From contig NC_073744.1 of the NCBI RefSeq assembly GCF_029784135.1, positions 66,786,593-66,850,592 on the forward strand: a DNA stretch of 64,000 nucleotides. Reading direction: 5' to 3'. This document shows, one piece after another, positions 22,051-33,052 of this stretch. Below the pieces are notes generated by a model. The model searched no databases. It was not told the origin of the DNA and worked only from the letters and a program-made list of their open reading frames with translations. Every line of letters begins with the position of its first letter. The stretch's first letter is position 1. Source of the DNA: Toxorhynchites rutilus septentrionalis (taxonomy: Eukaryota > Arthropoda > Insecta > Diptera > Culicidae). Both the position numbers and the translations under genes were made by a program.

Positions 22051-22324
22051 TAGAATATAGATGCAATTCAACATGATACACTATATATAACATATTATCC
22101 TCAGAACCACCGTTTTCGAGATATGATCAATTCCTAATATGAAAATAATATTGGTAAAATGTCGGAACCTCAGTCGTAGTCATCGTAGTCGTCGTAGCAT
22201 CCAGTAGCAGATTGAATTTTCTAATATTTCACGAACAGAGTTTTAATTATTTTAGATTGGTTCTATCTCGAGAACTATTGGTCCTAGGATAAAACGTAGC
22301 ATATGGTTTTTCATGTTTCATATA

Positions 22325-22480
22325 GCTTCATGTTGGAGGCGTACTGGTAACATCCATATCTCTCACGCTAAAGATCACGAGTTCAATTCTCACTCCCGAC
22401 ATTCTTCTGAAATGGAACGTAAAAGTGACGAACCAACCAAAAGTGTTGAAGGTCACTATAATACAGAAAAAGAAATCATG
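22325..22480 (+). mobile_element. Second tRNA-like SINE
   Basis: The head GGAGGCGTACTGGTAACATC resembles an A-box region, and GAGTTCAATTCTC is a close B box. A short body and an A-rich end (cagaaaaagaaa) follow. Tcatgttg occurs just before the head and again just after the tail, which may be a short target duplication. It is different in sequence from the three Feilai-like copies. Confidence 0.5.
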
Positions 22481-23235
22481 TTGAATCACATGTTGATTCT
22501 ATTTTTAATATTGCTTTTCTGAAATGGATACAACTTCGCAAAGTATTGAAATTTCATAAAGTTTCCAAAATTCATATCTCCATCTTGGTCACGGCCCTAC
22601 TACCTGTCACACTTTGTTAAATTGAAAAAGTTTAATAAAAAAAAATTACAAAAAAAATATCCAAGGGGAGGTGTTTCGCGATATTAAAGACTCCCCAGCG
22701 TTCAACGGAGCCATTCTGGTCCTGTGATCGAAAGTGTTCAGATTCGATTTCGATACATTCAAATAAATTGCACAAACAATAAACATATAATTAGAAAGTC
22801 ATTGGCCAAGAGGATCTCTTGTCACAGAAAAACATTCTCCGACTTTCACTAGTACAGGTGTATTATCGAACCTGTCACTAAGGATACAATAGAGATCTAT
22901 TACTTGGTACGGAAATATCGGACCATATTCCCGTATACACTTCACGGTGAAAACGAAATGAAATGTATCCGTGTATGGTGTCGACATCTGGATACGAAAT
23001 TAGTTTTTAGCAAGGTATACTACTCTCTATCAGATTGGCCGGGCCGAAGGCGGTTACAAATTGCAAAAACTTAAAAGTATTAAATACACAAACTAAAACT
23101 GATATGAACTCTAATAATATAATATACAACAAATACTAAATGCTGAAAATGCTTAAGATATGCTGAACTTAAACAACAGAAAAACCAGCAATAGCCAATA
23201 AGATGCCTTCAGAAGTTCGCGATGACAAAGGTAAC
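22481..23235. other. Intronic sequence, nothing recognised
   Basis: No credible gene, RNA or repeat end is visible. The 3' edge is the left target duplication of the I-like element. Confidence 0.4.
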
Positions 23236-23630
23236 AAGAGGACCATTATCGGTTTTGGAAATCATTCCTCGTCGATTATTTGCAAGAGATGGACACACAT
23301 TGTCCGTCCTCCGCTACAATATCGAAGCTGGAAAGTTTTTTTCCCCCTCCGTCAAAGTGATTTTTGGTTGTTTTTTTTCTTTTGACCATTGGTGACAAGT
23401 TAAGTGCCAAAGCATCCGGAACAGCGAGAAAGCAGCACCTCTCCAGCGACGCTGGACCGGTGTTCTGTGAATTGGTCACATTTCTATCTTCACCAAACAT
23501 CAAACAGAAAAGTACAATAGAATAGTTTTTGCCGTCTCGCTATTGTGCTTATACCATAGCGTGCGGCGTTGTATAGCTCCCTGAATAGGGTTGTTCAAGT
23601 TGTTCGAACTCATCAGACTAAAATTTTTTT

Positions 23631-24555
23631 TTGACGTGGGACTACGTCTAACCGGAGTATATGGGGGGTAAAATGAAAACCTAAACATAGAACATGCAGG
23701 AAAAAATGCAAGATTTCGAATGCTTATAACTCGAACATTTCTTACTGGATCGGAAAGATGTTTGCATCAATTGATACGGAATATTTCAACGCTTCTATCG
23801 CAATTAATAAAATGTTATTTTTTATTAGATAAACAATCGAATAACTATAAAATGTTGAGCGTTATTTAAACGCCCTAACTACCTCGTTTTGATTGGTCCG
23901 ATTTACGGTTTCCCCAACACAGCCATCATAACATAGCAGCCTTAGGAAAATCGACATTGCAAACACATGAAAGTATGGGGATATTTGTTCGCACCGAAAT
24001 GTGTTCCCTAACACAGACTTCAAAACCAAGCAGCGTTAGAGAAATCAGCATTGTAAATACATGAAAGTCGGGGGTATTTTTGTTCCGACTGAAATGTGTT
24101 TCCCTAACACAGACTTCAGAATCAAGGTGTCTGAGGAAATTGGCATTGCATATTTATGCAGGTCAGGGGTATTTTTGTTCCGACTGAAATGTGTTTGCCT
24201 AATAAAAACTTCTAAACCGAGGTGTGTGGGGAAATCGGCGTTGCAAATACATGCAAATCGGGGTCATTTTGTTCTGACTAAAATGTGTTTGCTTAACATA
24301 GACATCAAAACCAAGATATCATCATACCAAACGTAAAAGGACCGTCATTAAATTTACTTGTAACGAAGAACATAATCTATTGCATGAATTGACCTTACAT
24401 GGCATTATACAATCTTTTACTCACAAAGCAAATATATTGAATTCAATTGAATTCGGAAATTGTTTCATTCAATCAAAATTTTAATCAATACAAACTAATG
24501 ATTGCTAAGCTAAGGTAGTACCACGTCAACCTTGCGTTATATCATAGATATAACC
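23631..24555 (+). repeat. Family-1 repeat, copy 4
   Basis: It starts TTGACGTGGGACTACGTCTA and ends TAGTACCACGTCAA with the palindromic tail to 24,555. It includes four ~97-bp tandem units around tgttccgactgaaatgtgtt (for example at 24,079 and 24,176). It lies wholly inside the 5' UTR of the I-like element, so it inserted after that element, or moved with it. Confidence 0.85.
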
Positions 24556-24757
24556 TCCCCATTTTTTTTTGAGTTTTTATTTAATAATTTTTTTTACGAA
24601 ATTATTGTTTTTTTTCAAGAAGATTTTTTATTTGATCTAATTTTTAGTTTAAGTTAGTTTTTATTCTAAGTTAGTTTTAAGTTGAGTTTTTGCGCGAGTG
24701 TGTGCGGGTGAGTGTGTGTGTGCGTGCGAGTTTTTTTTTACCGTCTGCGCAACCGTT

Positions 24758-26043
24758 ATGACATCTGCTGATGCCAATGTTGCGCGGACGCGTTATTATC
24801 AACAGTCCTTGAAGGCACCATGGGTTGTTTTCTTTCGGCCCAAGGAAAAAGCTTTGAGAACTCTTGATATTTCAAGAGATTTGCTGCGTAATTATAAGGG
24901 GGTCTCGATACATAAAGAGAGACCGGACAAACTGCGTCTAGAAGCACCGACTTTTGATGTGACCAGCAAGATTGTTGACCACGAAGTTTTTAATAGGGAG
25001 TATCACATCTACATCCCTTCTCGAGAAGTGGAGATAGAAGGTGTAGTAACCGACGCGAGTCTGAGTGTCGATGAACTAAAAAAAGCGTCGGGTTCCTTCA
25101 AAAACTCGATGATTGGAGATCTTGTAAAGATCCTGGATGTTAGAAATCTGCATTCAGCATCTTTGGAAGAAAATGAAAAAGTTTATAAGCCCGCACACTC
25201 TTTTCGAGTTATTTTCGCAGGTTCTGTTCCCCCAAACTATGTGAAAGTAGAAAATGTTTTTTTCCCAGTGCGCCTGTTTGTACCGCGGGTTTATAATTGT
25301 ACCAAATGTAAAAAGTTGGGACACTCGGTTAGCCACTGCGGCAACAAATTTCGTTGCGGCAAATGTGGCGATAAACATAGTGAGGATTGTTGCACACAAA
25401 CAGTGGAAAAATGTATTCACTGTGGCGAGAATCCTCACCCTCTACAAGAGTACCCAAGGTACAAACAGCACTCCGATAAAGTGAAGCGTTCTATCGCTGG
25501 ACGCTCCAAGCTGACTTATGCCGAAATGCTAAAGACCGCATCAGCCGCTCAAAATGAAAACCAATTTTCGGTTTTGTCATCTCAAGAATCGGATTCTGAT
25601 TCTGATGAGGGTCATACTTCGGCTGCACCAGAATCTTCAATGTAGGATGAATCATCAAAAAGAAAGCTCTCTTCACCAATGGTGCACCGTAAGAAAGCTA
25701 AAATGACCCTCGGGAGATTGTCTAATTCCAAGGGTAATAGTAGCAAAAAAACGAATCCGAAGGCTCCTTCTCAGCCAGTTCCTGGTTGCAGCAAGGATTT
25801 ACGTCATTACCCAGAGAAGAGAGAAATAAAAACGCTGCTCCTCGATCTTCTCGTAGAAAATTTGCGTCTAATCGAGGATTGATAGCATTTTCGGACATTG
25901 TGGACTTCATACTAAACACGTTCAAAATTCAAGACCCCCTCAGAAGCCTTATTTCTGCCTTGCTTCCATCTTTAAAGTCTTATCTTAAGCAATTGACTGT
26001 TTCATGGCCCCTTCTTGCATCAATAATATCTTTCGATGGTTAA
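24758..26043 (+). pseudogene. ORF1 protein of the deleted I-like element
   Basis: From the ATG at 24,758 (MTSADANV) the frame is open to a TAG at 25,643. It stays in register to 25,882, and the C-terminal block (LIAFSDIVDFIL to SIISFDG) continues in another frame to 26,043. The protein has the PWVVFFRPK RRM-like start and CCHC knuckles CTKCKKLGHSVSHC, CGKCGDKHSEDCC and CIHCGENPHPLQEY (last Cys changed). It is homologous to the ORF1 at 9842-11413, though clearly diverged. One nonsense codon and one frameshift make it a pseudogene. It ends overlapping the ORF2 start by 8 nt. Confidence 0.85.
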
Positions 26044-26238
26044 TTCATCTAGCGTAGTAGAAGATATGATCAATGTGCTACAATGGAACTGCCGTAGTCT
26101 AGTGCCTAAACTAGACCCGTTCAAACTTTTACTTCAAAATTTTGGTTGTGATATATTCGCTCTTTCAGAAACATGGCTTTCTTCTGACACAGAACTCAAC
26201 TTCCACGATTTTAATATTATTCGCCTGGATAGAGATGC
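26036..26238 (+). pseudogene. ORF2 remnant (endonuclease start only)
   Basis: About 67 codons of an APE-type endonuclease remain: INVLQWNCRSLVPKLD, FALSETWLSS, FHDFNIIRLDRD. Right after RLDRD the reading jumps to unrelated sequence that continues into the 3' UTR. The active-site residues downstream (DFN, SDH) and everything else of ORF2 are deleted, about 3.4 kb if the element was as long as the minus-strand copy. Confidence 0.85.
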
Positions 26239-26509
26239 TATCCCTGGTCATTATGCACAATGCTACAGTGCGTGCGGCAACTCTCGGTTGAGACAACGAT
26301 ACCTCATATCCATATCCCTAACCTGACCCGTCCCACAAAAATGTTGCCCTTCTAACCTCGAGTAAACCGCGAGTATTCGGTCGAATCCTACTAAACATAG
26401 CAATTAATTGAAACTTTGTATAAACAAACCTTGAATTAGCGGCTCCGCAAAGCTTATGCGATTGAGCCTTGCAAATAAATGAATTGTAAAAAAAAAGAGG
26501 ACCATTATC

Positions 26510-27044
26510 AATCATCAGCATTTATGCCGGGTGGTTTTCTGAATTGTTTTGATTCAGCACGCGGAAATAAATTTATGCGTTTCCACATTCATATTTAAAT
26601 AACAATATAATAAAGTAATTTCATTTACAAGCATATAAAAATGTTCATTATTTTGTTTAGCGTTATAAGATATAAGAAAAAAACACTAACGAACGATTGA
26701 ATATCTTCAAAACAAAAACCTTCTTCCTATCTGGCATCTCTGCTGAAGCTAAAGAGGAACACACGAAAACAAGCTGACGTCATATCATGAAGCGCGGGAG
26801 ACGAAAAATTCTTTCGCGTCTCACAATTCAAACACTCTCTGCAGCTTTTGCGCTCCACAGCTATGCAGCTCTTCAGCTCAACAGCTCAGCAGCTAAACAG
26901 CTCCGTAATGAGCTGATGAGCTGAGTTTTTTAGATTGCGAGCCGATCCGAATCCGCTCATTATGGTGAAGCAATTCGAATGAACAGCTCATGAGCGGATG
27001 GCACATGTCTATTCGAAACGCGAGCGAACATAACGCAAAACTTT
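26510..27044. other. Intronic sequence with a CAGCT-rich cluster
   Basis: Between 26,838 and 26,990 the motif AGCT recurs about a dozen times in short spacing (cagctcaacagctcagcagc). This looks like a local, imperfect simple repeat. No gene is seen. Confidence 0.45.
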
Positions 27045-28025
27045 TTGACGTGGGACTACCGGAGTATATGGGGGGTAAAATGAAAACATAAACACAGAAC
27101 ATGCAGGAAAAAATGAAAGATTCCGAATGCTTATAACTCGAACATTTCTTACTGGATCGGAAAGATGTTTGCATCAATTGATAGGGAATATTTCTACGCT
27201 TCTATCGCAATAATTAAAATGTTATTTTTTATTAGATAAACAATTGAATAACTTTGAAATGTTAAGCGTTATCTAAACGCCCTAGCTGCCTCATTTTGAT
27301 TGGCCCGATCTACGGTTTCCCTAACACAGCCACCAAAACCAAGCAGCCTAGGGAAAATCGGCATTGTAAATACATGAAAGTATGGGGACTTTTGTTCTCA
27401 CCGAAATGTGTTCCCTAACGCAGACTTCAAAACCAAGCAGCGTTGGAGAGATCGGCATTGGAAATACATGGAAATCGGAGGTGTTTTTGTTCCGACTGAA
27501 ATGTGTTTCCCTACCACAGACCTCAAATCCATGGAGCGTGGGGAAATCGGCATTGCAAATACATGGAACTCGGGGGTATTTTTGCTCCGACTGAAATGTG
27601 AAATCGGCTCAGCAAATAAATGCAAACTGCGAGTACTTTTGTACTCGCTTGCCTTTGTGCAAACTAGAATATGTTTCCTTAAAACGGTCTTCCGGGGGTA
27701 CTTCTGCACTCGCATCTTTCAGAAGGAAACGTTAAATAAAATAATCGTTTGATAATTCTCCCGTTCACTTGTTTTGTCCTAGGTATCATACCAAACGTAA
27801 AAGACTGTCATTAAATTTACTTGTAACGAAGAACATAATCTATCACAATGCATGAATTGACCTTATATGGAATTATACAATCTTTTTACCCACAAAGCAA
27901 ATATATTGATTTCAATTGAATTCGGGAATTGTTTCATTCAATAAAAAATTTAATCAAAACAAACAAATGATTATTACGCTAAAATAGTCCCACGTCAACC
28001 TTCCGGTTATATCATAGATAAAACC
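27045..28025 (+). repeat. Family-1 repeat, copy 5
   Basis: It starts TTGACGTGGGACTACCGGAG (lacking the cgtctaa of other copies) and ends TAGTCCCACGTCAA at 27,998 with the palindromic tail to about 28,025. Internal ~96-bp tandem units are present. The minus strand has a 105-codon frame (27,398-27,715) made of repeats of about 32 residues with phrases such as FHVFAMPISPRS and ISMYFQCRS. It lies in the host-gene intron about 0.8 kb upstream of exon 2. Confidence 0.85.
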
Positions 28026-28849
28026 CACCCATTTTTTGGCGTTGGCACCACACTCGTTTGATGGGCCGTAGTTCGGTCGTAGAATGAAAATATTAAATGA
28101 AATATCTATAAATTATTTATATTTTTTTATAGATTTCTGTGGTAACGGTCCCTTCAACACTGCCATCATATTTTTGCAACTCAATTTGAGTCACACATCG
28201 AAAAAACCCTAACATGGAAATGAAAATGAGCCGAGAGTAGACGCGCACATATTTCTCCCTCTAAACATCACTTGTAAGGGAAAGGCACTTCGTTATGAGA
28301 AGGCAAGAAAAAATAACTTTGGGTACTCCCACACTTCACTTTTATATCTGTCGATTTCAACGGAACACTTGCGAATTTCTGACCAATCAACACATCACGT
28401 TTACAAATTGTGTCGTAAAGCGGTTTGACTAAACACGATTGAACAGGTCGGATGACGAAACAAACAACCAAACGCGGAACGAAAAACAAACGCGTCTACA
28501 CCCGATGACGGTCCGATCGAGCTCTCAATGACGTTTATTCAAATATGATCTTACAAAAGTCATTTCCGCCATGACATTAATATGTTGTTACATGCTACAA
28601 ACCATGACACAAAAGAGAATGAGACAGCTCTGCTTCGGTTCGCACTTCTTGATACATGAGCATACGAACCAAAACTGTCAATAACGGTTTCGGCACAGAA
28701 AGATTTATTTTTTTTCTTTGGCTCTAGCGAACGATTCATATTCAGTTACAGCAACAGATTCTGATCCTGTAGCAAATCACTCACACTGCGTTCTAATCGA
28801 ATGAAAATACTTCAACTCATTTACTTCCCCGGTTGTATTTCTTCCCCAG

Positions 28850-29121
28850 ATGTATCTGCTTCATTCGAAGATGACGATGAGGACGACGAAAACGACGACG
28901 ATGATGACTACAACGACCCCGAGGCCCGTTTCAAGAAGAAAAAGAAGAAACTCAAGTACAAGAAGTTCCTTCTGCCACTGCTGTTGGCTTACAAGCTCAA
29001 GTTCATGATGATGGTTCCGGCGATGATCGGTGGTCTGGTGCTGCTGGTGAAGGCCGCCGGTCTGGCCGGATTTTTCTTCGCCCTATTTGCCTCCGTGGTG
29101 AGCCTCCAGAAGCACCACTAA
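28850..29121 (+). CDS. Osiris-like secreted/membrane protein, exon 2
   Basis: The exon follows a pyrimidine tract and CCCCAG acceptor; its first two bases complete the split Asp codon of exon 1. It encodes 89 residues: an acidic run (EDDDEDDENDDDDD), a basic run (KKKKKKLKYKK), then KFLLPLLLAYKLKFMMMVPA and a Gly/Ala/Phe-rich hydrophobic segment ending in SLQKHH-stop. The LLPLLLAYKLK...P..IGGL.LL pattern is like the C-terminal part of insect Osiris (DUF1676) proteins, which are secretory or membrane proteins expressed in cuticle-forming tissue. The conserved DUF1676 N-terminal part is not visible, so this is Osiris-like at best. The GC-rich codon use contrasts with the flanking repeats and supports a real host gene. 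Confidence 0.72.
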
Positions 29122-29600
29122 ACAACTGACCAATCTAACGATGCAGACAGACACTGTGTGAGGTAGGTAAGAACGCAGGATGCTTATCTCGAAATTGAAC
29201 GAAAGTGAAAATTCGAATGAACGAGGCTATTTTTGCGCTTTGCTTCGCTCTATTTCCGGCAGATCACTGTGCGAAAGCTGAACTGATAAGTTATAATATT
29301 TACCTCAGGTTCGGCATTGCGGCATGCGTAACACGGCGATCAATCGGAGATATGACAGTGGAAGAATACGTTTCGAAGGGAAAATGGCAACCAGCGAGCA
29401 TGAAATTGAGAAGATCTTGATTGAGTAAGAGATCACCTAAACGGAAAGTAGTTGCAACGATCAGATTTAAACTCCGAAATCTAATTATGGTGACACCTGA
29501 GATGGAACATACAATTGATTCCCTAGGAACTAGATAGTATAAGTTATTTATTGTTAGTTTTAGTTTAGTGAAAATAATATATGTAAATAAATCATTCAAC
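29122..29600 (+). other. 3' UTR of the Osiris-like gene
   Basis: The sequence after the stop has no repeat signatures and contains AATAAA at 29,586-29,591, the first canonical poly(A) signal downstream. This is inferred from position and signal only. Confidence 0.5.
29586..29591 (+). terminator. Probable poly(A) signal AATAAA
   Basis: Canonical hexamer 465 bp after the stop codon, followed within 20 bp by a CA and T/G-containing sequence (caacagtctctg). Confidence 0.45.
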
Positions 29601-30203
29601 AGTCTCTGCAGAAAACGAATCTACTAATCCGATAGTCAACTACACTGATTCTTTCATCTCCCAATTAGCGTGTCAACAAATTATCCGAACCCATCATTCA
29701 ACATTGTGTAGCCAGAAATTATACGAAACTAGGTCTCTCAAAGGGAGCTCGGTGCGTGTCTTAATTACAATCCATGTCCAGGTGTTTATGTACGCGTTTG
29801 AGAGCTCGTTCTTCGAAGCCACAATTATCGCCAGCAACTCTCTCGTGGCGGTGGAGAAAAGCATAAACACGCAAAATCATGTTCCTTATGGGAGATTCCG
29901 ACTTTCAGAAACGGGGCAAATTCGTTTACAGTAATGAAAGGTTGCTGAAAATTTGTTTCACATCCCTCGCGTGGAATTAATTAGCATAAACTGAACTGAA
30001 CAATTAATCAATAACACAAAATTGCGGATCCAGATATTACCAATGATCTCGCAAAAAATATTCTTGAAGATGGATGTCAGGCAATGAATATCTCTCCAAT
30101 AGACCTATACAGAAGACTACTCTTTGCGAGGTTATTGCGAGGTTATGAAAAATCAGGGAAAACGCCGTAATTGGCAGGATTTTTCTGTGCTTATGACATT
30201 CTT
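29601..30203. other. Intergenic, no gene recognised
   Basis: No convincing coding frame or repeat end is seen before the TTGACGT terminus at 30,204. Confidence 0.4.
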
Positions 30204-30239
30204 TTGACGTAGAACTACGTCTTTCATTAAGGGTGCCGA

Positions 30240-31060
30240 ATCAGAAAACAGGTGTAAGTATCGACTAGCTCAGAGGTTACTATTACCTCAGGGTCGGCAC
30301 TTCACCAGAAACACGAAGCGGACTCACGGCTTAAGCGGTAGTTAGTAGAGGACACAATTGCACCATGGATTCAACAGGTATGAGAAGAGAAAGGTAAGTA
30401 AGGTAAGTATGTTTTATATATTTTTTTAATTCTTTTCAGGTGTTAGTATTCGAGGCGGCCGAGCAGGAATCGATGGAATTCTTGGATCGAGGAAGGTAAG
30501 AGAGATAAGTTTTTCTTTGGTGGCTACTCACGCACGATGCCCGCCAACGGAAGTCAACCTCATCGGTTCCAGAGACGGTGAGCGGGGGTCAAGCTCATCT
30601 AGTCCTCACCGTACTTTCCCCTCAAAAACGTCCGGTAGACTCACCCTTTGACGTGTGGAGCAACGATGACAATGGGGCTCGTTGTCCACTGGCACTTCCT
30701 AGAGCTGTGCGTTCTCCGTCGGACCAAGGTGAGGAGGGTTGAACGTCGCACGACCGTTGCGGTTCCCAGGAACGCGTCGTTTACCATCCTTATTTACTCT
30801 CGCACGGAACTCTTGAAAGACAAACTACTTCCAAAGTATCTATTCCGTTTTAATATACCCTGCGTTATCTATGACGGTCCGGTAGCTAAGAAGGAGTCGA
30901 TCCGCTTCTACTTTCCTTTACGACTTTTTTTTTACCGAGGCTCCTTTTCCTTTCATCTCTCTTCTCACAGTTCTTCTCCTCTCTCTAGCTTTCCTTTTCT
31001 TCTTTTTTTCCCATTCTCTAGGCCGGAAACTCGCAGACCAGTTGTCGAGTTTTAGTACAG
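30240..31060 (+). other. GC-rich island with splice-like signals, unidentified
   Basis: This 0.8-kb stretch is clearly more GC-rich than its surroundings. It has a caccATGg start context at 30,365. It also has a 55-bp exon-like block at 30,441-30,496 between TTCTTTTCAG and AG|GTAAGA. A direct join of the two gives an early stop, so it is not a simple coding gene. A 135-codon frame at 30,648-31,055 has no recognisable domain. It may be the leader of an unknown retroelement. Confidence 0.3.
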
Positions 31061-31567
31061 CTGTTAGTTGTTAGTTTTACAGATGTTTTTTTTTTTTGAC
31101 AGCAAGCTACATCTTACAGGTAGGTATGGATAATAGAAGGGTAAGTATTTGTATGTTTTTATTTAAACTTACAGATTCAATTCTCATTCCATTTAAAAAA
31201 TTCTTGACTTTGTTTTTTTTTTGTTTCGGTTTCGCTAGCGAACCGTAACACAGGTCACTTTTTTATCAAATAATGTTAACGTTAATAACTATTTTTGCCG
31301 CGAACGGATTTTGATGATTTATATACCAAACGAATCGTAAATTCCCTAAGATTTGTTTGATATGCTATACATTATAATCCCCTGGTGTATAATTGGTTCA
31401 AATTTATGAAAACTCCATTTTCTCATACATTTGTTCTGTTGATTTGTGAGCTTTTCTGCCGTAAATATCGAGCAACAAAGGGGAAATCGTAAGATTTAAA
31501 GTCTCCGTGAACAAAGGAATAGAAGAAAAACGAAGGGGAATATTTGCCTAGAGTATAAACAGTAGAT

Positions 31568-31844
31568 GTGTGCTCCAGTGGCCGAGTGGTTAGCGTCAAA
31601 CCTAACATGCGGGGGTTCGGGTTCGATTCCCGTTCTGGTCGGGGAAATTTTTCTTCAAAGAAATTTCCTCTGACTTGTACTGTGGTCACGCGTATTCTAG
31701 AGCTTGCCACTCAGAATGCATTCAAGGCGTGTTATTTGGCATAGAAATCTCAACTAAGTACTAATGAAAATGACGCAAGTAATACTACGTTGAGACGGCG
31801 GAGTTCCTCTAGGAACGTTAGTGCCATATAAGGTAAGAAGAAGA
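31568..31844 (+). mobile_element. tRNA-derived SINE (Feilai-like), copy 2
   Basis: Head with A box (GTGGCCGAGTGGTTAGCG form) and B box GGGTTCGATTCCC, the standard body and a GAAGAAGA tail. It is flanked by an exact 13-bp duplication ATAAACAGTAGAT at 31,555-31,567 and 31,845-31,857. The element is 277 bp. Confidence 0.93.
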
Positions 31845-31867
31845 ATAAACAGTAGATCTCGCTGAGG

Positions 31868-32050
31868 CAAACTTTCATCCATTCATCCGATCTTCGTGAG
31901 GACACCAACTAGACAACACCGTTGCTGGACGAGCTGGCTCGCAATGAGGTGGAGGAGTAATATGAGTAAAGGGTAGAGTTTTCCAATGGCCTTTTTGAAG
32001 GCTAGAGACGAATGAATTGAAGAAGTTCAAGTCTCTTTAATTTAGTAAAG
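31868..32050 (+). repeat. Histone-spacer-like repeat unit
   Basis: The segment (gacaacaccgttgctggacg, then ggcctttttgaaggctagag and acgaatgaattgaag) matches, in inverted orientation, the 215-bp units at 50.9-51.3 kb next to the H2A relic. It contains a hairpin GGCCTTTTTGAAGGCT. Its presence here links the family-3 composite to the histone-bearing repeats. Confidence 0.5.
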
Positions 32051-32156
32051 GAAGGAAAGAAGACAAATTTTCAGTACCGTTCTAGATACGAAGCAACGCA
32101 CATCGCTTGTCCTTCCTCGTTTTGCGCATGTCTTCGTTTCGGATTGAGCTGCGGAA

Positions 32157-33052
32157 CACAAATTTCTGCATTACTCGGGAATTCATCAAGCAAACGAAAC
32201 CAAATAAGGCATGTGGAGGTTTTAGGGTGCAATAAATGTTTCTATGGTGATTAGGCACTCCTCCCCCTTTCTAAGGGGGGCTGCCATACAAATGAAACAC
32301 AAATTTCTGTATAACTCGAAAACTAATCAAGTAAATGGAGCTAAATTTGGGATGTGAGGGTTTTTGGGTACGAAAAATGTTTCTATGATGGTATTACACC
32401 CCTCCCTCTTCTGGAAAGTAGAGGGGGTCCCATAAAAATGATGCACATATTTGAATCAAACATATTCCAACCAAACATGACAATTGAAAATTTTCGGAAA
32501 ACTCTTAAGGAAAATGGGAAAATTCGAAAAATTCAATTCACATGTGTTATACAATTACATAGTGACAAGTGCTGTTAGTCCATTTGATGTTTGTGCTAGC
32601 GAAATTGATCTTTGTTTGAAACTGGAAATGGATTTTAATGTGATGAAACGCACTGCTATATCGTCTTATATTTATATAAATAAAAATGGATCGCCGAATG
32701 TGTTGATAAAAGCAAAACTCGAGAAAGGAATTGTCTGATTTAGGGCTGTCTTTATTCTATAAAATTTTCTATATCAAACATTTATTCCATATAACGGAGA
32801 AACATGTTATTTGCAAGTGGTTGAAAAATCTTGAAAGAGAATTGTGTCTGAAAATAATCTGATATTATAACGACGAGTTTTGGTAGAAGTACTAGCAATT
32901 TTATAGTAAAAGGTAATTTTAAAAGGTAGATTAGAAAATCAATAATTGAACATTTCTGCGATTGAACCCATGAATGTGCACTTAGTAAGAAAACGTGGAT
33001 GTGATAACGAAAAATTAATTTTGGGTGGGACGAAGTTTACCGGGTCAGCTAA
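32157..33052 (+). mobile_element. Helitron-like element, 5' truncated
   Basis: It starts in a tandem unit (acacaaatttctgcattact), contains about two ~140-bp units, then a unique stretch, and ends GGGACGAAGTTTACCGGGTC then AGCTAA (CTRR) before T. It has the same 3' architecture as the 15.7-kb element. The 5' TC end is missing. Confidence 0.65.

Larger units (their letters stand above)
23251..26494 (+). mobile_element. I-superfamily retrotransposon with large ORF2 deletion
   Basis: A 15-bp target duplication, AAGAGGACCATTATC, at 23236-23250 and 26495-26509 brackets the whole unit (the first two A may belong to the tail). In order: 5' UTR interrupted by a family-1 repeat, ORF1, the first ~65 codons of ORF2, an abrupt jump to 3' UTR, and an A9 tail. 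The 3' UTR (acctcgagtaaaccgcgagt) resembles that of the 6-kb minus-strand element (aactcgagttgaccgcgagt), so both belong to related families. Most of ORF2, including reverse transcriptase, is gone. Confidence 0.88.
19512..28849 (+). other. 9.3-kb intron filled with transposable elements
   Basis: A phase-1 intron with GTGAGT donor and CCCCAG acceptor. It contains, in order, a TA-flanked MITE, part of another repeat with a Helitron-like end, a SINE, a deleted I-like retrotransposon with a family-1 repeat inside it, and a further family-1 copy. Repeat insertions thus explain well over half of its length. Confidence 0.65.

Noticed and set aside
24661..24735. GT-rich stretch before the ORF1 at 24.76 kb as coding N-terminus
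   Set aside because: The frame extends upstream of ATG 24,758 only through GTG-rich simple sequence; the ATG start matches the family better.
26838..26990. AGCT-rich cluster as a regulatory array
   Set aside because: The spacing is irregular and it looks like a degenerate simple repeat; no factor-binding logic is visible.
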